Shown: positions 52,581-61,705, counted from the stretch's first letter. The stretch is 64,000 bases of DNA from Pseudomonas vancouverensis (GCF_004348895.1 NZ_RRZK01000028.1:186001-250000); one strand, 5' to 3'. Notes: a model not told the origin generated them from the letters alone. Made by a program: numbers and translations.

Positions 52581-53786
52581 TCAGAGACGTTCGATGATGG
52601 TGGCAATGCCCATGCCGCCGCCGACACACAGGGTCGCGAGGCCGTAGCGCAGGTGTCGCGCCTCCAGCTCATCAAGCAGAGTGCCGAGAATGGCGCAGCC
52701 GGTGGCGCCCAGCGGATGGCCCATGGCAATCGAACCACCGTTGACATTGACCCTGGCCGGATCGACGGCCATGTCCTTGATGAACTTCAACACCACTGAG
52801 GCGAACGCTTCGTTGACCTCGAACAGGTCGATGTCTTCAACCCGCAACCCCGCCTTGGCCAGCGCCTTGCGCGTGGCCGGCGCGGGGCCGGTGAGCATGA
52901 TGGTCGGATCGGTGCTGGTGACGGCCGTGGCGACAATGCGTGCCCGTGGCTGCAAACCCAGCGCCCGGCCCTTGGCCTCGGAACCTATCAGCATCAACGC
53001 CGCGCCGTCGACGATCCCCGAACTATTGCCGGGGGTATGCACATGGTTGATCCGCTCGACATGGCTGTAGACCCGCAGCGCAGTGGCGTCGAAACCCATT
53101 TGGCCGATCATTTCGAAACTAGGCTTGAGCTTGCCCAGCCCTTCCAGGGTTGATTCGGCGCGAATGAACTCATCATGATCGAGCAGGATGATGCCGTTCT
53201 GGTCCTGTACCGGCACCAGCGACTTGTTGAATGAGCCATCCGCCCGCGCCCGTGCGGCTTTTTGCTGCGAGTGCAGCGCAAAGGCATCGACGTCGGCGCG
53301 ACTGAAACCTTCGAGCGTGGCAATCAAATCGGCACCGACACCTTGCGGGGTGAATTGGCTGTGCATATTGGTTTCAGGGTCCAGCGCCCAGGCGCCGCCA
53401 TCGCTGCCCATCGGCACCCGCGACATCGACTCGACGCCGCCGACCACCACCAGGTCTTCGAAACCGGAACGCACTTTCATCGCGCCCAGGTTCACCGCCT
53501 CCAGCCCCGAGGCGCAGAAACGGTTGATCTGCACACCGGCCACACTGATGTCCCAATCAGCGACCATGGCCGCCGTCTTGGCAATGTCGGAGCCTTGGTC
53601 GCCGATCGGTGTTACACAACCGAGCACCACATCGTCCACCTGGCTGGTGTCCAGATCGGTTCGCTGTTGCAGTGCGCTGAGCAAACCGGCGACCAGATTG
53701 ACCGGTTTGACGCTGTGCAAGGCGCCATCGGCCTTGCCTTTGCCACGGGGCGTGCGTAATGCGTCGAAAATCAAAGCTTGGGTCAT
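52581..53786 (-). CDS. Acetyl-CoA C-acyltransferase (thiolase)
   Basis: 401 residues. Active-site Cys in NRFCASGLEAVN near residue 90, His in NGGSIAMGHPLGATG near 355, second Cys in LCVGGGMG near the end. Cleaves 3-ketoacyl-CoA with CoA. Start at ATG 53786 with GAGGACGTC in front. First gene of a two-gene operon with the FadB-like protein. Confidence 0.94.
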   Translation of the reverse strand: MTQALIFDALRTPRGKGKADGALHSVKPVNLVAGLLSALQQRTDLDTSQVDDVVLGCVTPIGDQGSDIAKTAAMVADWDISVAGVQINRFCASGLEAVNLGAMKVRSGFEDLVVVGGVESMSRVPMGSDGGAWALDPETNMHSQFTPQGVGADLIATLEGFSRADVDAFALHSQQKAARARADGSFNKSLVPVQDQNGIILLDHDEFIRAESTLEGLGKLKPSFEMIGQMGFDATALRVYSHVERINHVHTPGNSSGIVDGAALMLIGSEAKGRALGLQPRARIVATAVTSTDPTIMLTGPAPATRKALAKAGLRVEDIDLFEVNEAFASVVLKFIKDMAVDPARVNVNGGSIAMGHPLGATGCAILGTLLDELEARHLRYGLATLCVGGGMGIATIIERL

Positions 53787-54183
53787 GACGTCCTCGAACC
53801 GCAATGCAGGTGGGTAAAAAACAGAGTCTCCACTCTTGATCCGGGGGTCGCCGGATTCAATGACCGCAGCGCTCACAGGCGTTGACGGTCACGCTCAGAC
53901 GGACGGTAGTCGGCTACCGGATTAACCGTTTCAGGACACCGAGCTGTCTAGCAAAAGGGGCGCGAAGAAGCTGGCAATAGGCCTCATGCCTTTTTAAGCA
54001 CAAATTTGTTCAACACCATATGAAATGGATCTAAACCAAGCGCGGCGCGGGCTCTAAGGTGAAAGAGTATGAAGTTGCCGTCGGGTTTTGCCGAGGCATT
54101 CGTCGTAACAGGAAGTGAAACGCTCTGCCGTCATGGAGCTGCTGAGGCAGGCATCAGGAAATAACAATAAAGGCGGTCAAGCC
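53787..54183. other. Intergenic region between thiolase and the 31-residue gene
   Basis: Almost 400 bases with AT-rich parts around 53995-54035 but no supported gene. It must hold the minus-strand promoter of the thiolase operon and the plus-strand promoter of the small membrane protein; no box is strong enough to name. Confidence 0.5.
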
Positions 54184-54279
54184 ATGTTCAAACAACCGAA
54201 AGTTCGTCAAGCCGGGCTCATCCTTTTCGCCACCACGCTGTTGTTGATTTTGCCGAACCTGACCAAGGTGATCGGCTGA
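54184..54279 (+). CDS. 31-residue single-helix membrane protein
   Basis: MFKQPKVRQAGLILFATTLL begins the protein: a short basic head, one hydrophobic helix (residues 11-24), and a short tail ending TKVIG. AAAGG lies upstream of the ATG. Positive-inside charge pattern supports insertion in the inner membrane. It precedes the cytochrome gene by about 110 bases. Function unknown. Confidence 0.6.
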   Translation: MFKQPKVRQAGLILFATTLLLILPNLTKVIG

Positions 54280-54391
54280 TTTAAGCGCCAGACTTTATTA
54301 TCGCCACTGTCAAATTGTGACTGGCTCGCTACCCGAGCCAGCGTGGCTGTGCCAACCTTCCTGGCACCTGCACAACACGGATGGCGATCTT

Positions 54392-55198
54392 TTGAAACTG
54401 CTTATTCTGCTCGGGGCCATGCTGCTCGGCACGCCTCTCTACGCCGCACAACTCACGCTGGAGCTGGGCGCGAACAGTCGCACCTGGCAAACCGAGCAAT
54501 TGCTTGCACACCCACAGGTGCAGACCATCACCATCCCTGACGATGTGTCCTACAAACGCGAGATGCACTACCGCGCGGTGCCGCTGGCGGCCTTGCTGTC
54601 AGGCATCAAGCCTGAGGATCATCTGCAAGCGGTGGCGCTGGATGGCTTTGCCGCTGAAATGTCGGCAGCGCCGCTGCTCAATACCCAGGGTGCGCGCGCC
54701 TGGCTGGCCATCGAAGACCCCGCCAAGCCTTGGCCCGGCCTGGCTGAAGGCAAACCGGGAGCCGGGCCGTTTTACCTGGTCTGGACCGACCCGCAGGCCG
54801 GCAACATCAGTCCGGAGCAATGGCCGTTCCAGGTGGCGAGCATCAAGCGCCTGGCGCCCGTGGCCGAGCGCTTCCCTGCCCTGTTGCCGGATCCGGCATT
54901 GAAAGCCGATGACCCGTTGAACAAAGGTTTTGCCTTGTTTCAACGCAATTGCCTGGCGTGTCATCGGCTCAACGGCGCCGGGGATGCGCAGTTCGGGCCA
55001 GACCTGAACATTCCCTTTAGCCCGACCGAGTACTTCGGCATGGACTTCCTCAAACGCTACATACGCGATCCGCAGAGTTTACGTCAGTGGCCGCAGGCTA
55101 AGATGCCGGGTTTTTCTACGGAGGTATTGCCGGATGAAGACCTGGACATGCTGTTGGGGTATCTAAAACACATGGCAGGGCGCAAGGTTAAGCCCTGA
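54392..55198 (+). CDS. Exported mono-haem cytochrome c with molybdopterin-oxidoreductase-like N-domain
   Basis: 268 residues from TTG 54392, chosen because a signal peptide follows directly (KLLILLGAMLLGTPLYAAQ). An upstream extension to 54317 would bury that signal. The middle part (LTLELGANSRTWQTEQLL ... MHYRAVPLAALL) resembles the sulfite-oxidase/molybdopterin beta domain without the cofactor site. The C-terminal cytochrome c has NCLACHRLNG and likely axial Met in AKMPGF. Periplasmic electron carrier; partner unknown. Confidence 0.8.
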   Translation: MKLLILLGAMLLGTPLYAAQLTLELGANSRTWQTEQLLAHPQVQTITIPDDVSYKREMHYRAVPLAALLSGIKPEDHLQAVALDGFAAEMSAAPLLNTQGARAWLAIEDPAKPWPGLAEGKPGAGPFYLVWTDPQAGNISPEQWPFQVASIKRLAPVAERFPALLPDPALKADDPLNKGFALFQRNCLACHRLNGAGDAQFGPDLNIPFSPTEYFGMDFLKRYIRDPQSLRQWPQAKMPGFSTEVLPDEDLDMLLGYLKHMAGRKVKP

Positions 55199-55209
55199 CC
55201 CATTTCCCC

Positions 55210-55296
55210 ATGGGAGCGAGCTTGCTCGCGATAGCAATCTGTCAGGCCCTTCAGCACTGAAGGCAAGACCGCTATCGCGAGCAGGCTCGCTCCTAC
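55210..55296. repeat. Paired REP element
   Basis: ATGGGAGCGAGCTTGCTCGC at 55210 and an inverse unit at 55273-55296, between the cytochrome gene and the converging transglutaminase gene. Confidence 0.8.
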
Positions 55297-55307
55297 AGGG
55301 TTACGGG

Positions 55308-56117
55308 TTATTGCTGCTGCACGGAAATCACCGGTGCCGGCGTCGGCGACACCAGCACCTTGGCGTGCATCTGTTCACAACCGCCGCCTCGACGCATGCC
55401 GCGAACCGGGCAGGCATCCAGGTAATCCAGGCCCACCGCCAGCTTCAGATGGCGCTCCGGGCGGGCCAGCTCATTGGTCACGTCAAAGCTGTACCAGGCG
55501 TCATCCAGCCAGGCTTCGGCCCAGGCGTGACTGGCCAGGTGCTCACTGTTTTCGCTGTACAGATACCCCGACACATAACGCGCCGGAATGCCCAGACTTC
55601 GGGTGCAAGCGAGGAATGCATGGGCATGGTCCTGACACACCCCGGCGCGCCCGGCGAAGGCCTGAGCGGCGCTGGTATCCACTTCCGTCGAGCCCGGCGT
55701 GTAGGTCATGTACTGGTTGAGACCGTGCATCAGATCGATCAGAGCCGTGCGATCCCGGCGCTTTTTGCAGGCTTTCTCGGCAAATGCGCGTAACCCGGCA
55801 TCCGCTTCGGTCAACCGGGTGAATCGCAAAAACGGCAGCGCCGACTGGCTCTCGTGTTCGGCTTCGCGCTGCTCGTCGATATCGACCAGGCCACGGGCGC
55901 CGATGATGATCGCCTCGTGGGGCTCGTCCATGGTCAATACGTGCAGGATATTGCCGAACGGATCGAGCTGCGCACGCACCGGACGCGGCAGCTCGAGCTG
56001 CCAACTGAGCACGTGTTGACGCTCACTGTCGTGGGGCGTCAGGCGCAGGTACTGGATGCTGGCGCGCACCTTGTCTTCGTAGTGATAGGTGGTCTCATGA
56101 CTGATGGAAAGTCTCAT
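55308..56117 (-). CDS. Transglutaminase-like cysteine protease
   Basis: 269 residues. N-terminal beta domain (RLSISHETTYHYEDKVRASI), then a transglutaminase core with catalytic Cys in GRAGVCQDHAHAFL near residue 162, His in ASHAWAEAWL near 200 and Asp in WYSFDVTN. ATG overlaps the alpha-E gene stop (ATGA). Part of a conserved three-gene set with the permuted ATP-grasp protein, thought to make or process a peptide; its product is unknown. Confidence 0.9.
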   Translation of the reverse strand: MRLSISHETTYHYEDKVRASIQYLRLTPHDSERQHVLSWQLELPRPVRAQLDPFGNILHVLTMDEPHEAIIIGARGLVDIDEQREAEHESQSALPFLRFTRLTEADAGLRAFAEKACKKRRDRTALIDLMHGLNQYMTYTPGSTEVDTSAAQAFAGRAGVCQDHAHAFLACTRSLGIPARYVSGYLYSENSEHLASHAWAEAWLDDAWYSFDVTNELARPERHLKLAVGLDYLDACPVRGMRRGGGCEQMHAKVLVSPTPAPVISVQQQ

Positions 56118-57064
56118 GCCGCCTCCAGGTAGGAACTGTGTATGGCGTTACCCAACTGGCGCACCAGCGGGATGAACTCGGTCAGCCAGGCGTGCAGGCC
56201 TTCTTCGAGAATTTCGTTGATGCCGGTGTAGCGCAGGCGTGCGTCCATTTCCGCCGCCAGGCGTTGCGCGGGACGGCCGTTGGCGCCAGGCAACTGGGCG
56301 AGGATCTGGTCGATTTCTTCGGTGCAAGCGCGCAAGGAGCGCGGCACGTCGGCGCGCAACAACAGCAGCTCGGCGACGTGTCGGGCGCCAGGAGCATCGC
56401 GATAGATTTCGGTGTAGGCCTCGAACGACGACAAGGCCCGCAACAAGGCGCTCCACTGGTAGTAGGCGTGCGCCGTGCCATCGCTGACCGCCTCGGCCTG
56501 ATCGCCGGCCATTTCGTAGCGGGCATCGAGCAGGCGCAGGGTGTTGTCGGCCCGTTCGATAAAGGTCCCCAGACGAATGAAGCGAAACGCGTCGTTGCGC
56601 ATGATGGTGCCGTAGGACGCACCACGGAACAGGTGCGAGCGCTCTTTGATCCACTCGCAAAAGCGGCTCATGCCGTAGCGGCTCAAGCCCTGGCTGGCAA
56701 TCTCGCGAATTTCCAGCCAGGTGGCGTTGATGTTTTCCCACATGTCGGCGGTGATTCGCCCACGCACCGCATGGGCACTGGCCCGCGCAGCGCCCAGACA
56801 GCTGTAGATGCTGGCCGGGTTGGCCGCGTCCAGGGCGAAAAAATGCAGCAGCCGTTCGGCGTGCAGTTCGCCATGGCGCTCCAGGTAGTCGTCGAGGGTG
56901 CCGGTGATCAACAGCGGCATGGCCAGTTCATGCAGACCGTCACCGCGACCGTCCTGCGGCATCAGCGACAGCGAATAACTGATGTCGAGCATCCGCGCGA
57001 GGTTTTCCGCCCGCTCCAGGTAACGAGACATCCAGTACAAATCCGAGGCAGTTCTACTCAGCAT
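56114..57064 (-). CDS. Alpha-E domain protein
   Basis: 316 residues, all-helical. Begins LSRTASDLYWMSRYLERAENLARML, the standard alpha-E start. No catalytic motif known. Lies 12 bases after the ATP-grasp gene and overlaps the transglutaminase gene by four bases. The invariant linkage suggests it is a partner or scaffold of the ligase. Confidence 0.9.
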   Translation of the reverse strand: MLSRTASDLYWMSRYLERAENLARMLDISYSLSLMPQDGRGDGLHELAMPLLITGTLDDYLERHGELHAERLLHFFALDAANPASIYSCLGAARASAHAVRGRITADMWENINATWLEIREIASQGLSRYGMSRFCEWIKERSHLFRGASYGTIMRNDAFRFIRLGTFIERADNTLRLLDARYEMAGDQAEAVSDGTAHAYYQWSALLRALSSFEAYTEIYRDAPGARHVAELLLLRADVPRSLRACTEEIDQILAQLPGANGRPAQRLAAEMDARLRYTGINEILEEGLHAWLTEFIPLVRQLGNAIHSSYLEAA

Positions 57065-57076
57065 GGCAAACTTCCT

Positions 57077-58486
57077 TTAATCCTCGACCACCCAGGTGTC
57101 CTTGGTACCGCCGCCCTGGGATGAATTGACCACCAGGGAACCTTCGCGCAGGGCAACACGGGTCAACCCACCCGGCACCACCCGGGTTTCGCGGCCCGAC
57201 AACACAAACGGACGCAAGTCGATGTGGCGCGGCGCGATGCCGTTTTCAACAAAGGTCGGGCAGGTCGACAGCGACAAGGTCGGTTGCGCGATATAGGCGT
57301 GAGGCTTGGCAATGATGCGTGCACGAAAGGCTTCGATCTCCGCCGCCGTCGCCGCCGGTCCCACCAGCATGCCGTAACCGCCGGAGCCCTGGGTTTCCTT
57401 GACCACCAGTTCGGGAAGATTGGCCAGCACATGGGACAACTCAGCTGGTTTACGACACTGCCAGGTGGGTACGTTTTTCAGGATCGGCTCTTCATCCAGG
57501 TAAAAGCGGATCATGTCAGTCACGAACGGGTACACCGATTTGTCATCGGCGACCCCGGTGCCAATGGCATTGGCCAGCACCACATTGCCGGAGCGGTAGG
57601 ACGACAACAGCCCCGGCACGCCGAGCATCGATTCGGGGTTGAAGGCCAGCGGATCGAGGAAGGCGTCGTCCAGGCGACGGTAAATCACATCGACCGCTTT
57701 CGGCCCGTCGGTGGTACGCATGTAGACCTTGTCGTCGCGCACGAACAGGTCGGCGCCCTCCACCAGCTCCACACCCATTTCCCGAGCCAGAAATGCATGC
57801 TCGAAAAACGCACTGTTGAAGCGTCCCGGCGTCAGCACCACCACGCTGGGGTTATCGATCGGACTGGAACTCTTCAGGGTGTCGAGCAACAGGTTCGGAT
57901 AATGGTCGATGGGTGCAATACGTTGCGCCGCGAACAACTCGGGGAACAGACGCATCATCATCTTGCGGTCTTCGAGCATGTAGCTGACGCCGCTCGGTGT
58001 GCGCAGGTTGTCTTCCAGCACGTAGTAGGTGCCGTCGCCATCGCGCACCAGATCGACGCCGGAAATGTGTGAATAGATATCACGGTGCAGATCCAGCCCC
58101 TGCATCGCCAACTGGTACTGCTCGTTGGCCAGCACCTGCTCGGCGGGAATGATCCCGGCCTTGATGATGCGTTGCTCGTGGTACAGGTCGGCGAGGAACA
58201 TGTTCAACGCCTTGACCCGCTGGATGCAGCCACGCTCGACCACCCGCCATTCGCTGGCGGGGATGCTGCGCGGGATGGTATCGAAAGGAATCAGGCGCTC
58301 GGTGCCCTGCTCGTCGCCATAGAGCGTGAAGGTGATTCCGGCGCGATGAAACAGCAGATCGGCCTCCCGTCGCCGTTGGGCCAACAGCTCGTCAGGCGTC
58401 TCGGCCAGCCAACGGGCAAACTCCCGATAATGCGGACGGACCTGGCCGTCGGCATCGTACATTTCATCAAAAAAGGTGCGGATCAT
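57077..58486 (-). CDS. Circularly permuted type 2 ATP-grasp protein
   Basis: 469 residues. Starts MIRTFFDEMYDADGQVRPHY with AAGGAG in front. Contains DLVRDGDGTYYVLEDNLRTPSGVSYM near residue 145 and VVKETQGSGGYGMLVGPAA near 370, the permuted ATP-grasp binding parts. Likely joins an amino acid or peptide by ATP. First gene of the triad with alpha-E and transglutaminase. Substrate unknown. Confidence 0.9.
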   Translation of the reverse strand: MIRTFFDEMYDADGQVRPHYREFARWLAETPDELLAQRRREADLLFHRAGITFTLYGDEQGTERLIPFDTIPRSIPASEWRVVERGCIQRVKALNMFLADLYHEQRIIKAGIIPAEQVLANEQYQLAMQGLDLHRDIYSHISGVDLVRDGDGTYYVLEDNLRTPSGVSYMLEDRKMMMRLFPELFAAQRIAPIDHYPNLLLDTLKSSSPIDNPSVVVLTPGRFNSAFFEHAFLAREMGVELVEGADLFVRDDKVYMRTTDGPKAVDVIYRRLDDAFLDPLAFNPESMLGVPGLLSSYRSGNVVLANAIGTGVADDKSVYPFVTDMIRFYLDEEPILKNVPTWQCRKPAELSHVLANLPELVVKETQGSGGYGMLVGPAATAAEIEAFRARIIAKPHAYIAQPTLSLSTCPTFVENGIAPRHIDLRPFVLSGRETRVVPGGLTRVALREGSLVVNSSQGGGTKDTWVVED

Positions 58487-58717
58487 GCCGTACTCCTTGT
58501 CACTCGGACATCCGGACCATCGCAAGGCCCGTGCCAGCGGCAGAATCGCTTTGATTTCAATCGGTTGGATATTCCATACGTGGGCGCCGCACCAATCCTG
58601 TGCGGCAAACGCCCCAACCTGATCGCCCCCGCTTCATTGCAAGGCGTTGTGAATGCCTATCACCAGCATAGTCAGAGATGATTTCACTGCCCGTCGGACG
58701 ATGGGGATAATTGCGCC

Positions 58718-58778
58718 ATACGCTGAAAAGCTCATCGAACTTCCCTTTTAGCCGCCTGCTCAGGCGGCTTTTTTTTGC
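58718..58778 (+). ncRNA. Candidate small RNA (about 60 nt)
   Basis: TTCACT (58683-58688), exactly 17 bases, then GATAAT (58706-58711) forms a good sigma-70 promoter. About 35 bases after the predicted start lies a strong terminator, with no reading frame between. A short unstructured head with a terminator tail is typical of Hfq-binding RNAs. It is divergent from the ATP-grasp triad. Not matched to a known Pseudomonas RNA by eye. The rest of 58487-58682 shows no gene. Confidence 0.4.
58750..58778 (+). terminator. Plus-strand terminator without an upstream protein gene
   Basis: AGCCGCCT (58750-58757) / AGGCGGCT (58762-58769), loop GCTC, then eight or more T. The U run exists only on the plus strand, where no coding gene precedes it; probably ends the candidate small RNA. 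Confidence 0.8.
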
Positions 58779-58803
58779 TTTGAGAAATGCCCTGAAACGA
58801 AAA

Positions 58804-58827
58804 CGGCCAACCCGAAGGTCAGCCGTT
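58804..58827 (-). terminator. Terminator of rraB
   Basis: Ten-base stem 58804-58813 / 58818-58827 with a UUCG tetraloop on the minus strand and UUUU after it, 27 bases beyond the rraB stop. Confidence 0.75.
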
Positions 58828-58853
58828 CATGTGCTGTGTTACTGATCATAGGA

Positions 58854-59198
58854 TTATGCGAGTCGTCCTCGTACCTCCTGCTTCACGCCCCAGCCTTCGA
58901 GGATGCCGCCCAGTGGTTCGACCACCGCTTCGAAACCCTGTTCGAAGTCACCGATATCGTCGTAGGTGGCATACATCACCTTGCTCAACTCCAGCGCCCA
59001 GGCGCCGTCGTCGCGCACACTGACCTGCGCATTCAGGGACTCACCACGGCGGAAATGCCTTGCCGCCCTGCGTGCCCGCTCCTCGTCCGGGAAAATGGCG
59101 TAGAACTCGATGGGATGGAACCGTGAAAAGTCAAAACCGCGTTCTTTCATACGGCGCAGCACGCTGCTGCTGATGTCTTCTTGATAGGCTGTGCTCAT
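58854..59198 (-). CDS. rraB: RNase E inhibitor protein RraB family
   Basis: 114 residues, single RraB (DUF1260) domain: SSVLRRMKERGFDFSRFHPIEFYAIFPDEERARRAAR, with the conserved acidic end region ALELSKVMYATYDDIGDFEQGF. RraB binds RNase E and modulates mRNA decay. Together with RraA at 13492-13983 both regulator types are in this window. GAGGA precedes the ATG. Confidence 0.87.
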   Translation of the reverse strand: MSTAYQEDISSSVLRRMKERGFDFSRFHPIEFYAIFPDEERARRAARHFRRGESLNAQVSVRDDGAWALELSKVMYATYDDIGDFEQGFEAVVEPLGGILEGWGVKQEVRGRLA

Positions 59199-59407
59199 GA
59201 AACGTCCTCCTCAAACGATGGATAGACTTTCCGTACTCCCTCACCCGCAACCGAACAGCGCGAGCGACGACAACCTAAGTGCCGGCGGGAAACAAGCATG
59301 GAGCTGACAAGATCAGACCTTAGCGATCCATTCGCTGATCTCGCTTGCAGAGTAGCCCCAAGATAGAGCCTCTGCCAAGGTCTGAATCTTAATGTGACAG
59401 GTTGGGT

Positions 59408-59641
59408 TCAGATTGGCGTGACGCCGAGGATTTGAATGCTGTACTGCGTCTTGAGCTCTTTGACGCTCGCATTACGAGTACGCCCTTCCAGATCGTTCAG
59501 ATCCAGTTTGGCGGCAACGGGAAACAGACGGGATTTGATCAGCTCGGCAGCGCGATCCTTGTCCGGGCACTCATCGCACTCAAAGTCTTCTGCTTTGGTT
59601 ACACCGTGATCATCAACGAAAGTGACTTTCCACTTTTGCAT
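59408..59641 (-). CDS. Uncharacterised 77-residue protein with a CxxC
   Basis: Starts MQKWKVTFVDDHGVTKAEDF with a strong AGGAGG five bases before ATG 59641. Contains CDECPDKDRAAELIKSRLFP. Conserved-looking, soluble, no known domain. Function unknown. The 209 bases between it and rraB hold no gene that I can support. Confidence 0.7.
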   Translation of the reverse strand: MQKWKVTFVDDHGVTKAEDFECDECPDKDRAAELIKSRLFPVAAKLDLNDLEGRTRNASVKELKTQYSIQILGVTPI

Positions 59642-59751
59642 CAGTGCCTCCTCGTTAAAGCCCATGGGTGGGCTCACACCTATCTGGACCTTGTTAGCTG
59701 GCTAATTGTTCCGGTGGATCAAAACACCCTTGTTCCTTCACCCCAAACCCA

Positions 59752-59779
59752 TGTGGGAGCGAGCTTGCTCGCTCCCACA
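59752..59779. repeat. REP palindrome
   Basis: Perfect inverted repeat with the core GGGAGCGAGC, loop TT, main family; lies 9 bases from the speE stop. Confidence 0.85.
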
Positions 59780-59788
59780 GGTTTTGCG

Positions 59789-60664
59789 TCAGTCGTTGCT
59801 CGGCTTGCCCACTGCCTGCAATACGTACTGCGGCAAGGCGAACGCGCCGATGTGGATTTCTGGATTGTAGTAGCGAGTGACGATGCCGCTGCCGCTGAAG
59901 CGCTGTTGCAGGGTTTCGCGGGACAACTTGCGATAAGCGGTATTGGTCGCACCCCAGGCGAAGGTCATTGCGCCGCCGATGTAGGTCGGCACCGCAGCCT
60001 GGTAGAAGTGCCAGTCCGGGAACAGGCTGCGCAGGCGACCGGCGGTGGTTTTCACTTCTTCGATCTGCATGAAAGGCGTGCCGTTCTGGGTGACCAGGAT
60101 GCCGCCTTCGTTCAGGCAACGGTGGCAGGCCTGGTAGAAGTTTTCCGAGAACAGCACCTCGCCCGGCCCGATCGGGTCGGTGGAGTCGGAAATGATCACA
60201 TCGAATTTTTCCGTGGTGGTGGCGACGAAACGCATGCCGTCGTCGATCACCAGGTTAAGGCGTGGATCATCGAACGCACCCTTGGAGTGGTTCGGCAGGA
60301 ATTCCTTGCACATGTCGACCACGGTGCCGTCGATTTCGACCATGGTGATGTGCTCGACACTGCGGTGCTTGGCCACTTCACGCAGCATGCCGCCGTCGCC
60401 ACCGCCGATGATCAGCACGCGCTTGGCGGTGCCGTGGGCGAGGATCGGTACATGGGTCAGCATTTCGTGGTAGATGAACTCGTCGGCTTCGGTGGTCTGG
60501 ATCACGCCGTCCAGTGCCATGACCCGGCCCATGCGCGGGTTTTCGAAGATCACCAGGTGCTGGTGTTCGGTGCGCACTTCGTGCAGCAGTTTTTCCATGC
60601 GAAAACGCTGGCCGTAGCCTTCGTAGAGGGTTTCCAGGTAATCGCTGGCAGGGATATTGCTCAT
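59789..60664 (-). CDS. speE: Spermidine synthase (polyamine aminopropyltransferase)
   Basis: 291 residues. Transfers aminopropyl from decarboxylated SAM to putrescine. Conserved YHEMLTHVP, the nucleotide-binding LIIGGGDGGMLREV, VEIDGTVVDMCKEF and catalytic DSTDPIGPGEVLF near residue 158. Start at ATG 60664 (MSNIPASDYLETLYEGYGQ) with GGAG. Single gene, REP elements on both sides. Confidence 0.95.
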   Translation of the reverse strand: MSNIPASDYLETLYEGYGQRFRMEKLLHEVRTEHQHLVIFENPRMGRVMALDGVIQTTEADEFIYHEMLTHVPILAHGTAKRVLIIGGGDGGMLREVAKHRSVEHITMVEIDGTVVDMCKEFLPNHSKGAFDDPRLNLVIDDGMRFVATTTEKFDVIISDSTDPIGPGEVLFSENFYQACHRCLNEGGILVTQNGTPFMQIEEVKTTAGRLRSLFPDWHFYQAAVPTYIGGAMTFAWGATNTAYRKLSRETLQQRFSGSGIVTRYYNPEIHIGAFALPQYVLQAVGKPSND

Positions 60665-60848
60665 GGGAAGTGCTCCGATGAATGCGGGTGGCAACGGACG
60701 GTTACCCGCCCATGACGGCCAATCGAGCGGCTCGATCGACCAGGAAAGGCGCGCATTCTACGTTGCGGAACATGACAGGTCGAATGTGCTGACGAGCTTG
60801 TTCGCGAAAGCGCCAGCACATTTGACACATTGGGGCTGACAGACCGCT

Positions 60849-60871
60849 ATCGCGAGCAAGCTCGCTCCCAC
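60849..60871. repeat. Single REP unit
   Basis: ATCGCGAGCAAGCTCGCTCC then CAC, main family, upstream of speE. Confidence 0.8.
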
Positions 60872-60901
60872 CGGTGGGATGCATTGCGCCCGAGAACGCC
60901 C

Positions 60902-61093
60902 TCAGACCCGCACATTGCCCCGCGGCCCGGCGATGGCCCAGATGATCAGCCCCAGCACCGGCAACAGCGCGATCAGCAGGACCCAGAGGATTTTCATCCC
61001 GGTCTCGGCGCTGCTTTTGACGACGTTGATGATCGCCCAGATGTCCAGGACAAAGATGATCAAGGCAACAAGGCTGTTGAAGGTGGAACCCAT
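60902..61093 (-). CDS. Small PLDc_N-type membrane protein
   Basis: 63 residues, two membrane helices (SLVALIIFVLDIWAIINVV and GMKILWVLLIALLPVLGLII), then the short AGPRGNVRV end. This is the phospholipase-D/cardiolipin-synthase N-terminal membrane module on its own, with no catalytic HKD part. Function unknown; GAGC lies upstream of the ATG. Confidence 0.82.
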   Translation of the reverse strand: MGSTFNSLVALIIFVLDIWAIINVVKSSAETGMKILWVLLIALLPVLGLIIWAIAGPRGNVRV

Positions 61094-61174
61094 GGTGACG
61101 CTCCCGAAGAGTGGTGTGCCTCTTAGGATAGACGGTCGTCGCCAGGGTTCCGTTTTAATTGACAGGCTTGGCCG

Positions 61175-61705
61175 TCAGACGTGGATTGCCACTTTCAGGG
61201 CTTCAAGCGATGGCGCGGCAGCAATGCCGACGTCTGCACACAATTCCAGCACCCGTGGCACGTCGTTGCCATAGACCAGCACCACTTGCAGTTCGTCGTC
61301 CAGCAGCTGGCTGACGTTCATCAGTGTGTAGCCGCCGTTTTCCTTGTTCAGGCTGCTCATCTGCACCTGAATGCGGTTGAGCGCAGTCAGGGCCTCGGTT
61401 TTCGCCAGTTGCTTGGGCTTGAGATTGAAGTCCACACCCGGGCCGAAGGACGCGACGATCTGCGCGAACAGGTCCATGTAGGTGTCAGCCTGGAACAGCA
61501 CGGTGTCCGGCAGACTGCCGACCACCACCCACTCCCCCAGCGGGATCGGGAAGCTGTCGTCGTAGTTGATATCCGGATTGGCTGTCAGAAAAGCCTCCGG
61601 GTCGGCGTAGGCTTGAGCTGCCTCATCCGCGACCTTGAGGATTTCGTCTTCGCCCATGCACCCGGAGCTGATTTTGCTGATGAGTTCGACGAGTGCGGCT
61701 TTCAT
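61175..61705 (-). CDS. Uncharacterised conserved protein, 176 residues
   Basis: Soluble acidic protein beginning MKAALVELISKISSGCMGED. Helical N-terminus, mixed alpha/beta rest (LGEWVVVGSLPDTVLFQADT, LQVVLVYGNDVPRVLELCAD). No signal peptide, membrane helix or catalytic motif. I do not recognise the family. Start at ATG 61705. Stands alone between the PLDc_N protein and a REP pair. Confidence 0.78.
   Translation of the reverse strand: MKAALVELISKISSGCMGEDEILKVADEAAQAYADPEAFLTANPDINYDDSFPIPLGEWVVVGSLPDTVLFQADTYMDLFAQIVASFGPGVDFNLKPKQLAKTEALTALNRIQVQMSSLNKENGGYTLMNVSQLLDDELQVVLVYGNDVPRVLELCADVGIAAAPSLEALKVAIHV

Noticed and set aside
58750..58778. Bidirectional terminator for the ATP-grasp triad
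   Set aside because: The U run is only on the plus strand and the triad starts here and does not end here.
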